Positions 7,398 through 14,729 are shown, counted from the stretch's first letter. The stretch: DNA of 15,189 nt from JACXVD01 sp047975785 (GCA_047975785.1 JBKEEC010000254.1:1-15189), one strand, 5' to 3'. Numbers and translations: made by a program. The notes: generated by a model from the letters alone, not told the origin.

Positions 7398-8135
7398 CTG
7401 GCAAAAGCTCTTTTTGAATTGAACCCGGTGATTGACCGTGCTGCCTGCGCTGCCCGATTTGCAGCCGATGGACGGGTTCAGGTCCGTGATGTGCTGACTC
7501 GTGAAACAGCAGAAGAAATTCGCCATATTCTGGCAGAAAAGACCCGCTGGGGCCTTGCATGGCAAAGCGGTATCGAGGCATCGCCACAGGCGGCAGAAGC
7601 AGCGGAACTGGCAGGTGCGGACGGACAGGATATTGCCCGCACTGTCGCTCAGGAAACTTCCCGGTCTGCTGGCAATGGGGGTTATGCCTTTCGTTTTGCA
7701 CGCTATCCCATGGTGCAGGCTTATCTGGGGCAATGGGATGCCGGGGGGCCTCATGACCTGCTGCTGGAATATATCAATACGCCGGATATGCTTGATCTGG
7801 TGCGCGAGATCACCGGATTTCCTGATCTGGTCAAAGGAGACGCGCAGGCGACCCTGTTTGCCCAGGGGCATTTTCTGGGCAAGCATATAGACAGCCATGT
7901 CGAGGAGGGATGGCGGGTTGCCTATGTGCTCAATTTTGCGCCTGATGACTGGTCGCCAGATTGGGGGGGATACCTCAATTTTCTGGATGATGACGGGGAT
8001 ATTATCGCCGGATACCGTCCGCGATTTAACACATTGAACATGTTTCGTGTTCCTCAGGCGCATAATGTCAGCTTTGTGCCACCTTTTGCTCCGGCAGCAC
8101 GGTTTGCAATTACCGGATGGTTCCGCGACCGGTGA
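7398..8135 (+). CDS. 2-oxoglutarate/Fe(II)-dependent oxygenase (prolyl-hydroxylase-like)
   Basis: These enzymes use 2-oxoglutarate, O2 and Fe(II) to hydroxylate a substrate, often a protein side chain. In the numbering of the TTG at 7419 (238 residues), the facial triad is H156-x-D158 (GKHIDSHVEEG) and H215 (VPQAHNVSFV), with R228 (AARFAITGWF) as the likely 2-oxoglutarate anchor. The DWGGYLNFLDDDG segment (181-193) is typical of prolyl-4-hydroxylase/Tpa1-like folds. The start is unusual. No ATG occurs in frame after the upstream stop at 7359-7361. A perfect AGGAGG at 7387-7392 points to a CTG at 7398 (or ATT at 7395), which adds LAKALFE before LNPVID; TTG 7419 and GTG 7428 have no such site. 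The gene stops at 8135, overlapping or nearly touching the TPR gene. The substrate is unknown; a protein target is inferred from the fold. Confidence 0.85.
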   Translation: MAKALFELNPVIDRAACAARFAADGRVQVRDVLTRETAEEIRHILAEKTRWGLAWQSGIEASPQAAEAAELAGADGQDIARTVAQETSRSAGNGGYAFRFARYPMVQAYLGQWDAGGPHDLLLEYINTPDMLDLVREITGFPDLVKGDAQATLFAQGHFLGKHIDSHVEEGWRVAYVLNFAPDDWSPDWGGYLNFLDDDGDIIAGYRPRFNTLNMFRVPQAHNVSFVPPFAPAARFAITGWFRDR

Positions 8136-8140
8136 GCAAT

Positions 8141-9829
8141 ATGGCATCCTTATGGAGCGAGGCTCTGGCAGCGGAGCGCAGCGGAGAAACGGAGCGGGCG
8201 ATGGATCTGGCGGGCCGTGTGCTGTCCATGGGGCCATCCGGTGCCGCCCTGCTCAACAGCATGGGCGGGTTCTTTCTCCGGCAGGGAGATGCCCCTCGCG
8301 CAGAAATGCTTTATCGCAAAGCGCTGGAAGAGCAGCCGGAAAACAGTGAATTTACAATCAATCTGGCTCTGGCACTTGGACGAATGAAGCGCCACGGCGA
8401 GGCGTTGGGGGCACTGGCAGATATTGAACCCCAGGCCAGAGAGCAGGCGCGATACTGGTCTGTACGTGGAGCAGAAGAGCGCGCTTCTGGCGATGGTGCT
8501 GGCGCGTGTAGCAGTTATGAGAAATGTCTGGCGATTGACCCCGCTCACGCCAGAGCCTTGCATGGCCGTGCGCGGGTTGCGCTGGAACGTGGCGAAAGCG
8601 ATGCCGTTACCCGATATGAAGAAGTGGTCGCACGCAATCAGGGTGATCCGGAAGCCTGGCTTGGGCTGGCACAGGCACTCGACGCCGCCGGTGATACAGG
8701 ACGCGCACTGGAAATAGCCCGCTCATTGACAGGGCAAATCCCCGGCTGGATCGAGGCGCTTGATGTGCTGACCCAGCTGCGCATCGGCGCGGGGGAGGCG
8801 GATGTCACCAGTCATTATCATATGGCCCGGAAAAGCGCACCGCATGATACGGCGATTGCTTTTGCTCATTGCAATGCGCTGGACGGGCTGGACCGTTATG
8901 CCGAGGCAGCCGAAATTGCTGCTGCTGCAAGGCACGTATTTCCGGATGAACCACGTTTTGCCTTGCGCGAGGCAATCTATCTCGGAGAAGCGGGCGATGA
9001 CGCAGCAGCAGGAGCGATCTTCGCCGCGCTGGATCTGGATACTGATGAGCGCCGGATGCAGGAAGCGCGCCACTGGTTGCGGCTTCGTGAAGCCGGGCGG
9101 GCAGATCGTCTGGTGGAAAGCGTCATTGCGCGCGTTCCGGACAGTATAGAGGCATGGGCCTTGCGCAGTATCGTATGGCGGCTTGCCGGAGACAGTCGGA
9201 CAGAATGGCTGCATGGGCAGGAGGGGCTTGTGCGTCCCTTGGATATCGCCATCACCCCTGAGCGTTTTGCTGATATACGCACTTTGCTCCATCATCTGCA
9301 TGACGGTTCCTCCGCGCCGCTTGGCCAGTCGGTCAGGGGAGGGAGCCAGACACGCGGAGCATTGCTTGCGCGGACAGAGCCTGAACTGGCCGAGCTGCAT
9401 GAGGCACTGATGGACGCATTGGCCCGGTATCGGGCGGGCCTGCCTCCCGCGGATGAAACACACCCTTTGCTGCGCCACCGGGATAAAGAATGGCGAATTT
9501 TCGGGTCGTGGTCGGTGCGCTTGCCTGGTGGTGGGCATCATACCGGGCATATTCACCCGGAGGGCATTATATCGTCGGCACTGTATGTGGATCTGCCGGA
9601 TGAGAATTTTCTGAAAGACCACGCTGGCTGGTTGCAGCTTGGTGCTGCGCCACCTGATATGCGCTTGCCTGAATTGCAGCCGCTGTTTGAAATCGAACCG
9701 AAGATTGGCCGACTGGCTCTCTTTCCCAGCACATTGTATCATGGAACGCGCCGTTTTGAGAGCGGAACGAGAATGACGGTCGCCTATGATGTGGCCCTGC
9801 AGGATTACAGCATCGCGAGAAAAGGTTGA
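8141..9829 (+). CDS. TPR protein with C-terminal putative 2OG-Fe(II) oxygenase domain
   Basis: The product has 562 residues. The first two thirds consist of TPR-like helical pairs, seen as repeated A-x-x-x-Y/L...P patterns (for example about 35-68, 69-102, 104-136, 137-170, 171-204). They would present a protein-binding surface. The C-terminal region (about 450-555) resembles the putative 2OG-Fe(II) oxygenase domains of the CHP02466/PF13759 type. It has HHTGHIHPEG (466-475), SSALYVDLP (478-486), FPSTLYHGTRRF (528-539) and R544 in RMTVAYDV. The metal site would be an H-x-H type rather than the usual H-x-D, so activity needs proof. ATG 8141 has GGTGAG four bases upstream. A GTG at 8132 that overlaps the oxygenase stop (GTGA) is an alternative. 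Tight coupling to the upstream oxygenase suggests joint action on one target. Confidence 0.85.
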   Translation: MASLWSEALAAERSGETERAMDLAGRVLSMGPSGAALLNSMGGFFLRQGDAPRAEMLYRKALEEQPENSEFTINLALALGRMKRHGEALGALADIEPQAREQARYWSVRGAEERASGDGAGACSSYEKCLAIDPAHARALHGRARVALERGESDAVTRYEEVVARNQGDPEAWLGLAQALDAAGDTGRALEIARSLTGQIPGWIEALDVLTQLRIGAGEADVTSHYHMARKSAPHDTAIAFAHCNALDGLDRYAEAAEIAAAARHVFPDEPRFALREAIYLGEAGDDAAAGAIFAALDLDTDERRMQEARHWLRLREAGRADRLVESVIARVPDSIEAWALRSIVWRLAGDSRTEWLHGQEGLVRPLDIAITPERFADIRTLLHHLHDGSSAPLGQSVRGGSQTRGALLARTEPELAELHEALMDALARYRAGLPPADETHPLLRHRDKEWRIFGSWSVRLPGGGHHTGHIHPEGIISSALYVDLPDENFLKDHAGWLQLGAAPPDMRLPELQPLFEIEPKIGRLALFPSTLYHGTRRFESGTRMTVAYDVALQDYSIARKG

Positions 9830-9835
9830 ATCACC

Positions 9836-9905
9836 GCGATGCTATAATTTCTTGTTTTCGCTTTTCTTTTGCGAAAAACCGGTGCCCACTTTTTCGCGAA
9901 AAGCT
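9836..9905 (+). repeat. 70-nt REP-like palindromic element, copy 2
   Basis: This copy matches the reverse complement of 2425-2494 at 65 of 70 positions. It can fold: CTTTTGCGAAAAA on the left pairs with TTTTTCGCGAAAAG on the right across an 11-nt CCGGTG-containing loop, with one unpaired C in the right arm. It starts six bases after the TPR-oxygenase stop. The shared edges, absence of coding potential and 3'-end position are as expected of a REP/RIME-type intergenic element. Confidence 0.85.
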
Positions 9906-9912
9906 TTAACAC

Positions 9913-9945
9913 CAATGTGCGATGAGCTTGACTCATCACATATGG
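9913..9945 (+). repeat. CTTGAC-loop hairpin repeat, copy A
   Basis: A 33-nt imperfect hairpin. Its inner stem GATGA/TCATC encloses the 7-nt loop GCTTGAC, and an outer stem has one wobble pair and a C-A mismatch. It aligns base for base, without gaps, with 14697-14729. It follows copy 2 of the 70-nt element with an 7-nt gap, so the two may belong to one larger mosaic. Confidence 0.6.
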
Positions 9946-10043
9946 TCAAGCCCGCGTGGCGCCTGAGCATTTTAAACTGCTGATGCGTCAGCATCATTGC
10001 AAGTTTGGTATAAAGCCTGACAAGCGATATTAAAAATACCGAT

Positions 10044-10076
10044 AAAAAAGGGCGACGGGATTACTCCCGCCGCCCT
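10044..10076 (-). terminator. Rho-independent terminator of the TonB-dependent receptor gene
   Basis: AGGGCG-A-CGGGA and TCCCG-C-CGCCCT form an 11-bp GC-rich stem with a single mismatch and the 4-nt loop TTAC (10049-10076). On the minus strand the stem is followed at once by six U residues (10049-10044). It lies 37 nt beyond the receptor stop. On the plus strand the downstream GTTATTTT is a weaker tract, so it may also block read-through from the oxygenase genes. Confidence 0.85.
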
Positions 10077-10112
10077 GTTATTTTAAGCCGGTAAAGGCTG
10101 TTTTTTTCGAGA

Positions 10113-12944
10113 TCAGAACTTCAGCGAGGTCGATACGAAGAAGTCACGACCCAGCATGTCATATGTATTCGGCCAGGTGTTGGCCTGTTCCTGGTTGTCG
10201 CCCAGTCCGGTGGGTTTCTTGTCAAGCAGGTTGTTGATGCCGAACGAAACAGAGAAATTGTCGTTCACATCAGCAGACAGCGTGAGGTCGAACACATCAT
10301 AGGAACCGAGTTTTTCAACCGTATAGTCCGTGCCGTCATCGTCATCCTTGACGCTTGACAGGTGGCGCCAGCGCAGGCTGGTGGTCAGCGGACCATCCAT
10401 CCATGACAGACGCGAGGACCATTTCCATTTCGGTGTCGGTTCCTCGCAAGCAAGAATGCCAAAGTAACCAGCACATTCATTATACTGGTCAGGCAGTTCC
10501 TGAACCGGGGTCAGACGGTTCTTCTTGTTGTAGGTACCAAGAAAAGCAAAGCTGAGGCGCGATTCCTCGCTCATCAGGCCAAAGCCCATATTGGTGCCGT
10601 AGTTGAGCTGGAAGTCAATGCCTTCCACTTCAAGCTTGCCGGTATTGGCATTGAGGATAGACGGTGCAACAGAACCGTCCATCTGGCCCAGTGCATTACG
10701 CGTGCCGAGCAGAACCTGACAATACTGGCTGTTAATATCCTGAATCTGGATATAGCACAGGTTCATGGTGTTGTTCAGGCCACCGCCCAGAGTATCAATC
10801 GCGCCTTTGACCTTGATGTTGAAGTAGTCAACGGTCAGCGACAGACCTTCAGCGAAAGAAGGCCGCAGCACGACGCCAGCAGTCCAGGAGTCAGAGACTT
10901 CTTCTTCCAGATTGGGGTTGCCACCAAACTGGCCCTGAATCTGGCTGTTCAGCTGAACGCCAGGGGTGAATACGGCTGCAGCCGGAACGCCTGTGGCTTC
11001 GCACAATGCGCGAACTTCAGCCGTCTGGTTTGTCGTATTGCGTGAAGAGCACGGATCGGTTGCAGACGGGAAGCCGACGGACTGACCACCGAACAGTTCA
11101 CCCACATTCGGGGCGCGAACCGCACGCTGATACTGACCGCGCAAGGTAATGTCCGCTACCGGAGCATATTCAATGCCGCCAGCATAGGTCCATACACCGC
11201 CAACATTGGCGAGGCTGTAATCCGAATAACGACCAGCGGCCGAAAGCTCCAGCTTGTGGATACCGGGCTGATGTGCCGCAATCGGAATACGGACTTCGCC
11301 GAAGATTTCCTTGACATCGTAGCTGCCTTCGGTCGGTTCACCGGCGTTGAAGCCAATGACGTCACCGGATGCAAGTGCAGTGTCAGGAATGAACTGCGAA
11401 CTCATCTTGCGGTATTCACCACCCAGAGCAAGGCCGATATCATCCGCGCCCATGCCCAGATTACCGAGTGTGCCGGAAATAGAGCCGCTGACAACGCTGA
11501 GCTGCGACACTTCGCCATTCTGTGCCAGAATGGAGATTGAGTCGACCATGTCAGGTGTCAGTGTGCCGGGGCCGAAAATGTTGATCGGATCACCCGAACC
11601 GTCCAGACCTGCCTGGAAGGCAGAACGGGAAATATTACCCTGCTGGATGTTCGCATTGCGGGTGCGGGCATAGGAGTAATAGAGGTCGTAGCTCCATGTG
11701 TCCGAGATCGGCCCCTTGATGCCGGTCAGCACGCGGAAGGCGTTACGCTCGTCCAGCGAGTTACGGCCGCCGGTTTCAATAATACGACGCTGAACGGCCA
11801 GCGGCACAATGCCATCACCCACGGTGTTGCCTGGTGCGGCAAGGGCATCAAGCTGGTTAAGGGCAGCAATATCGCTGGCGGAGATGAACGGGGAAACCGT
11901 TGCAATATCTACCTGGAACGTGCCCGTAACAGGCGTTGCAGCCAGCTCTGTCGCAACCCGGTTGTTGACGAAAGCAACTTCAGTATAGGCCGTGTGGCCA
12001 TCGCTGATCTCATATTCGGCCATGCCACCGATAAGGTAACGCTCTTGCGGAACCATCAGATAGTTCACAGGACCATAGTTATAAAGGTCGGTCGGAAGTC
12101 GCGAACGGCTGACACCGGGCGATTCGTAATAGGCGCCGGGGGTGCAGAATACATTGCCTGTCGGGCAGTCAGCCCTGGCAACCGTCGATGTGAAACGACC
12201 AAAAGGTGTGGTGGATGAACCGCCGGGAATAAAGCCACCGGCACCATCGTCCCACAGAACGATTTCGGACAGGCTGCGCTTGCCCTGATAGATGTCTTTA
12301 CGCTTGTAATATTCACCAAAGACAGTCGCCTTGCCGCGACCATCGCTGAAGCTGGTGCCGATCGCACCATTAATGTTCAGGCGGTGGCCATCGCCGCGCT
12401 GGGTGATGGAGTTCTGCATTCCCAGTTCCACACCATCAACATGGCGCAGACGGAAATTGGTGACACCGGCAACAGCGTCAGAACCGTAAACGGCTGAAGC
12501 ACCGCCGGTCACAACGTCAACACTATCTACCAGGAAGGTCGGGACGGTGTTGAGATCGACTACCTGATCCGTGTCATAGGACATCCAGCGACGACCATTG
12601 ACAAGAACAAGGTTACGCTTGGAGCTCAGGCCACGCAGGTCCAGTGTGGCAACGCCGCCACCCGGATTGTTTGAGTAAGCGGTCTGCCCAGGAATAACCT
12701 GAGGCAGTGTGTTCAGAACCTGTTCGGCATTGACAGAACCGGACAGGGCGAATTCTTCGTTCGACACAACAGCAACAGGAGCCGCAGATTCAAGATCGCG
12801 ACGCACGATGCGCGAGCCGGTAACGATAATCACATTTTCAGAAATTGATTCTTCCGCGCTTTGCGCAAAAGAAGGCGTGCTTGCCAGAGCAAGACCAATA
12901 GCCAGCGGAGCTGCACCAGCCTTGAGGATGGATAGATCCTTCAT
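10113..12944 (-). CDS. TonB-dependent outer-membrane receptor
   Basis: The 943-residue product is a TonB-dependent transporter that would import a scarce or bulky nutrient across the outer membrane using the proton motive force relayed by TonB-ExbBD. It has a signal peptide (hydrophobic 10-22, cleavage after SFA near 27) and a TonB-box-like ENVIIVTG (37-44). The plug domain is at about 50-165, with VLVNGRR (114-120) and the family-typical TGGASAVYGSDAVAG (146-160). A long beta-barrel ends in a terminal phenylalanine (SLKF). GINNLLDKKPT near the C-terminus is a standard receptor motif. Several cysteines in the barrel region may form extracellular disulfides. AGGGGA precedes the ATG at about ten bases. 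The substrate cannot be told: no siderophore, sugar-degradation or vitamin genes adjoin. The divergent SDR suggests fatty or steroid-like compounds only weakly. Confidence 0.95.
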   Translation of the reverse strand: MKDLSILKAGAAPLAIGLALASTPSFAQSAEESISENVIIVTGSRIVRRDLESAAPVAVVSNEEFALSGSVNAEQVLNTLPQVIPGQTAYSNNPGGGVATLDLRGLSSKRNLVLVNGRRWMSYDTDQVVDLNTVPTFLVDSVDVVTGGASAVYGSDAVAGVTNFRLRHVDGVELGMQNSITQRGDGHRLNINGAIGTSFSDGRGKATVFGEYYKRKDIYQGKRSLSEIVLWDDGAGGFIPGGSSTTPFGRFTSTVARADCPTGNVFCTPGAYYESPGVSRSRLPTDLYNYGPVNYLMVPQERYLIGGMAEYEISDGHTAYTEVAFVNNRVATELAATPVTGTFQVDIATVSPFISASDIAALNQLDALAAPGNTVGDGIVPLAVQRRIIETGGRNSLDERNAFRVLTGIKGPISDTWSYDLYYSYARTRNANIQQGNISRSAFQAGLDGSGDPINIFGPGTLTPDMVDSISILAQNGEVSQLSVVSGSISGTLGNLGMGADDIGLALGGEYRKMSSQFIPDTALASGDVIGFNAGEPTEGSYDVKEIFGEVRIPIAAHQPGIHKLELSAAGRYSDYSLANVGGVWTYAGGIEYAPVADITLRGQYQRAVRAPNVGELFGGQSVGFPSATDPCSSRNTTNQTAEVRALCEATGVPAAAVFTPGVQLNSQIQGQFGGNPNLEEEVSDSWTAGVVLRPSFAEGLSLTVDYFNIKVKGAIDTLGGGLNNTMNLCYIQIQDINSQYCQVLLGTRNALGQMDGSVAPSILNANTGKLEVEGIDFQLNYGTNMGFGLMSEESRLSFAFLGTYNKKNRLTPVQELPDQYNECAGYFGILACEEPTPKWKWSSRLSWMDGPLTTSLRWRHLSSVKDDDDGTDYTVEKLGSYDVFDLTLSADVNDNFSVSFGINNLLDKKPTGLGDNQEQANTWPNTYDMLGRDFFVSTSLKF

Positions 12945-13264
12945 GAGAAAATAGTCCCCTTGGAACGACCCGAAAACCGGGCCAGTTAGAGTGGCTCAAG
13001 GTTCATGCGGTAAAGCAGACCACATGGAACCTGATGGCAGCTAAATGCGGCAGTCGGCAAATGGTCGCAAATGAAATCGCATGAATGTCACGGATTTCCT
13101 GCAACACTGTGGCGTAGATGCAACATAGGGAAATGACCCTGATTTTTGCCGGATTTTGACCAGTTTTACCTTGAGTAGTTGCGCATTCGTTGTTGCTTGA
13201 CGGGTCTTGTGATGCTGCTACCTCCCCTTCATGTCTTGCATTGGTAATCAGGAGTTTCTTCACC
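12945..13264. other. 320-nt divergent intergenic region (receptor / SDR)
   Basis: No gene is credible here. A minus-strand open frame entering from 13476 is a shadow of the SDR gene. The region must hold both promoters, but no -35/-10 pair is convincing; TTGACG at 13197 has no good -10 partner. Visible structure includes the tandem GCAAATG words at 13057-13073, a short AGGG/CCCT hairpin (about 13127-13140), and CCCG/CGGG near the receptor start, which would sit in its 5' leader. Confidence 0.5.
13057..13073. promoter_or_regulatory. Tandem GCAAATG words spaced one helical turn
   Basis: GCAAATG occurs at 13057-13063 and again at 13067-13073, exactly 10 bp apart, about 115 nt upstream of the receptor ATG. 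Same-face repetition suits a regulator-binding site for the receptor, the SDR, or both. A looser third word, CGCATGAAT, follows at 13079. The words are short and could be coincidental. Confidence 0.3.
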
Positions 13265-14050
13265 ATGAAAATTGACAATTCCATTTCTGCGGTCGTGACG
13301 GGCGGAGCATCAGGGCTGGGGGCCGCCACAGCGCGCGCGCTTGCCGCTAAAGGAGCAAAAGTGGCTTTGTTTGACCTGAATGCAGAGCAGGGCGAGGCAT
13401 TGGCGCAGGAAATCGGCGGTATATTTTGCGCGGTAGATGTCACATCGGATGACAGTGTTGCAGATGGCTTCGCCAAAGCCCGTGCGGCTCACGGGCAGGA
13501 GCGGATACTGGTCAATTGCGCAGGTATCGCCACGGGGATGAAGGTCGTCAGCCGCTCCCGCGAGGATGGCGCCATCAAGGAATATCCGGTCGAGCAGTTC
13601 GACAAGGTTGTGCAGGTTAACCTTGTTGGCACGTTTCGTTGTATCGCCAAATCGGTGGCTGGCATGATCGCAACCGATCCGGTTGACAGCCAGGGAAGCC
13701 GGGGGGCGATTGTCAATACAGCCAGTGTGGCCGCACAGGATGGACAGGTGGGGCAGGCGGCCTATTCTGCCTCGAAAGGCGGGGTATTGGCCATGACTTT
13801 GCCAATCGCACGCGATCTCATGAGCGAGGGAATCAGGGTCAATACGATTCTGCCCGGCATTTTCGAAACCCCGATGATGGCATCCATGCCAGACAAGGTG
13901 CGAGAATCTCTTGCAGCTGCAGTCCCCTTTCCCAAGCGACTGGGAACTCCGGCTGAATATGCTGAACTGACAGTCTTCATGATTGAAAGTGACTATATGA
14001 ATGCTGAAGATGTGCGTCTGGATGGAGCGATCCGGATGGCGCCACGCTGA
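13265..14050 (+). CDS. SDR family dehydrogenase, type-II 3-hydroxyacyl-CoA dehydrogenase-like
   Basis: A 261-residue classical short-chain dehydrogenase. The cofactor loop is TGGASGLG (12-19). Asp37 at the end of the second strand (ALFDLN) favours NAD over NADP. NCAG (84-87) follows, and the catalytic set is Ser154, Tyr167 and Lys171 (YSASK). The sequence style, including the start with VTGGASGLGAATARAL and the PGIFETPMM segment near 197-205, resembles 3-hydroxyacyl-CoA/2-methyl-3-hydroxybutyryl-CoA dehydrogenases, which act in fatty-acid or branched-chain breakdown. The ATG at 13265 has AGGAG at 13250-13254, ten bases away. The frame is open for 25 codons upstream, but those residues do not look like an SDR. 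The marR gene starts 92 nt downstream on the same strand. The exact substrate is not determined. Confidence 0.9.
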   Translation: MKIDNSISAVVTGGASGLGAATARALAAKGAKVALFDLNAEQGEALAQEIGGIFCAVDVTSDDSVADGFAKARAAHGQERILVNCAGIATGMKVVSRSREDGAIKEYPVEQFDKVVQVNLVGTFRCIAKSVAGMIATDPVDSQGSRGAIVNTASVAAQDGQVGQAAYSASKGGVLAMTLPIARDLMSEGIRVNTILPGIFETPMMASMPDKVRESLAAAVPFPKRLGTPAEYAELTVFMIESDYMNAEDVRLDGAIRMAPR

Positions 14051-14063
14051 AGTATAAATACTT

Positions 14064-14113
14064 CGCAAGAAAAAATTGTTCGGAAAGGGCCTTGGCTGCG
14101 TATTTTTCTTGCG
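14064..14113. promoter_or_regulatory. Perfect 11-nt inverted repeat upstream of marR
   Basis: CGCAAGAAAAA (14064-14074) is matched by its exact reverse complement TTTTTCTTGCG (14103-14113) across 28 nt, between the SDR stop and the marR start. The arms are AT-rich with a CG end. They may be paired operator half-sites for a self-regulating MarR protein, with a weak promoter (TTGTTC 14076, TATTTT 14101) in between, or a 3' stem-loop of the SDR transcript. Confidence 0.5.
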
Positions 14114-14142
14114 TGAGAGGATGGGGCGGATAGAAAACAGTT

Positions 14143-14631
14143 ATGACTGAAACAAATTCGCCTGAAACCAGACTTGCTGATTTTCTGCCCTATCTTCTGT
14201 CCGTGACGTCCAATGCTGTCAGTACGCGGATTGCAGATGAATACCGCTCCCGCTTTGGCCTTCGAATTGCGGAATGGCGGGTTATGGCTGTGCTGGGAGA
14301 TTCGGGGACGATGACCCAGCGCGACCTGACCGCCCAGACCCTGATGGACAAGGTTGCTGTCAACCGGGCCTGCAAGGTGCTGGAAGAACGTAACCTTGCC
14401 GCCAGGGCCCCCAATGAATCGGATGGAAGGTCGCACCATCTTGAATTGACCGCTGAAGGGCGGGATATGCATGGCCGGATCATGCCGCTGGCCTTGCATA
14501 TGGAACAACAATTGTTTTCGAGTTTCTCGGCAGAGGAGCAGGAGCAGTTCCAGCATTTGCTACGCCGCGTATATGAGCATGTAGGCGAGATAGATCCTGA
14601 TACCGAGCAGGGCGACTTTACGACGGAATAA
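14143..14631 (+). CDS. MarR family transcriptional regulator
   Basis: A 162-residue winged helix-turn-helix protein. The dimerisation helix spans about 12-35. The DNA-binding core has IAEWRVMAVLGDSGTMTQRDLT (about 42-63), a recognition helix region with DKVAVNRACKVLEERNL (69-85), and a wing with DGRSHHLELTAEGR (93-106), followed by C-terminal dimer helices to about 148. MarR proteins usually repress neighbouring genes until a small aromatic or acyl ligand binds. The ATG at 14143 has only a weak purine tract (GGCGGA, about 11 bases upstream). The upstream inverted repeat suggests autoregulation. The adjacent SDR, and perhaps the receptor, are the natural candidate targets, but this is inference. 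Confidence 0.93.
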   Translation: MTETNSPETRLADFLPYLLSVTSNAVSTRIADEYRSRFGLRIAEWRVMAVLGDSGTMTQRDLTAQTLMDKVAVNRACKVLEERNLAARAPNESDGRSHHLELTAEGRDMHGRIMPLALHMEQQLFSSFSAEEQEQFQHLLRRVYEHVGEIDPDTEQGDFTTE

Positions 14632-14696
14632 AGCTATATCTGAAAGAGTGGATACGGGGGTTTTTCACCCGAAACGGCGTAATGGCTGCGTAATGC

Positions 14697-14729
14697 CAAA
14701 GTGCGATGAACTTGACACATCGGACTTTG
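14697..14729 (+). repeat. CTTGAC-loop hairpin repeat, copy B
   Basis: CAAAGT pairs with ACTTTG and CGATG with CATCG, giving an 11-bp stem with one G-G mismatch around the loop AACTTGACA. It aligns without gaps with 9913-9945. The loop word CTTGAC is kept while an A-T stem pair here is a T-A pair there. It lies 66 nt after the marR stop in a stretch without a gene. No T-tract follows, so it is not an ordinary terminator. Confidence 0.6.

Noticed and set aside
8723..9742. Minus-strand open frame of 339 codons
   Set aside because: It is fully antisense to the TPR-oxygenase gene, has an Arg/Gln/Pro/Cys-rich composition typical of shadow frames, and shows no domain signature.
13003..13476. Minus-strand open frame of 157 codons covering the receptor/SDR gap
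   Set aside because: It runs antisense through the well-supported SDR N-terminus, is Ser/Ala-rich without recognisable motifs, and has no good ribosome-binding site.
14635..14645. AAAGCTATATC after marR, also found at the edge of repeat copy 1
   Set aside because: Only 11 nt match, and the rest of the 70-nt element is absent, so a relic cannot be claimed.
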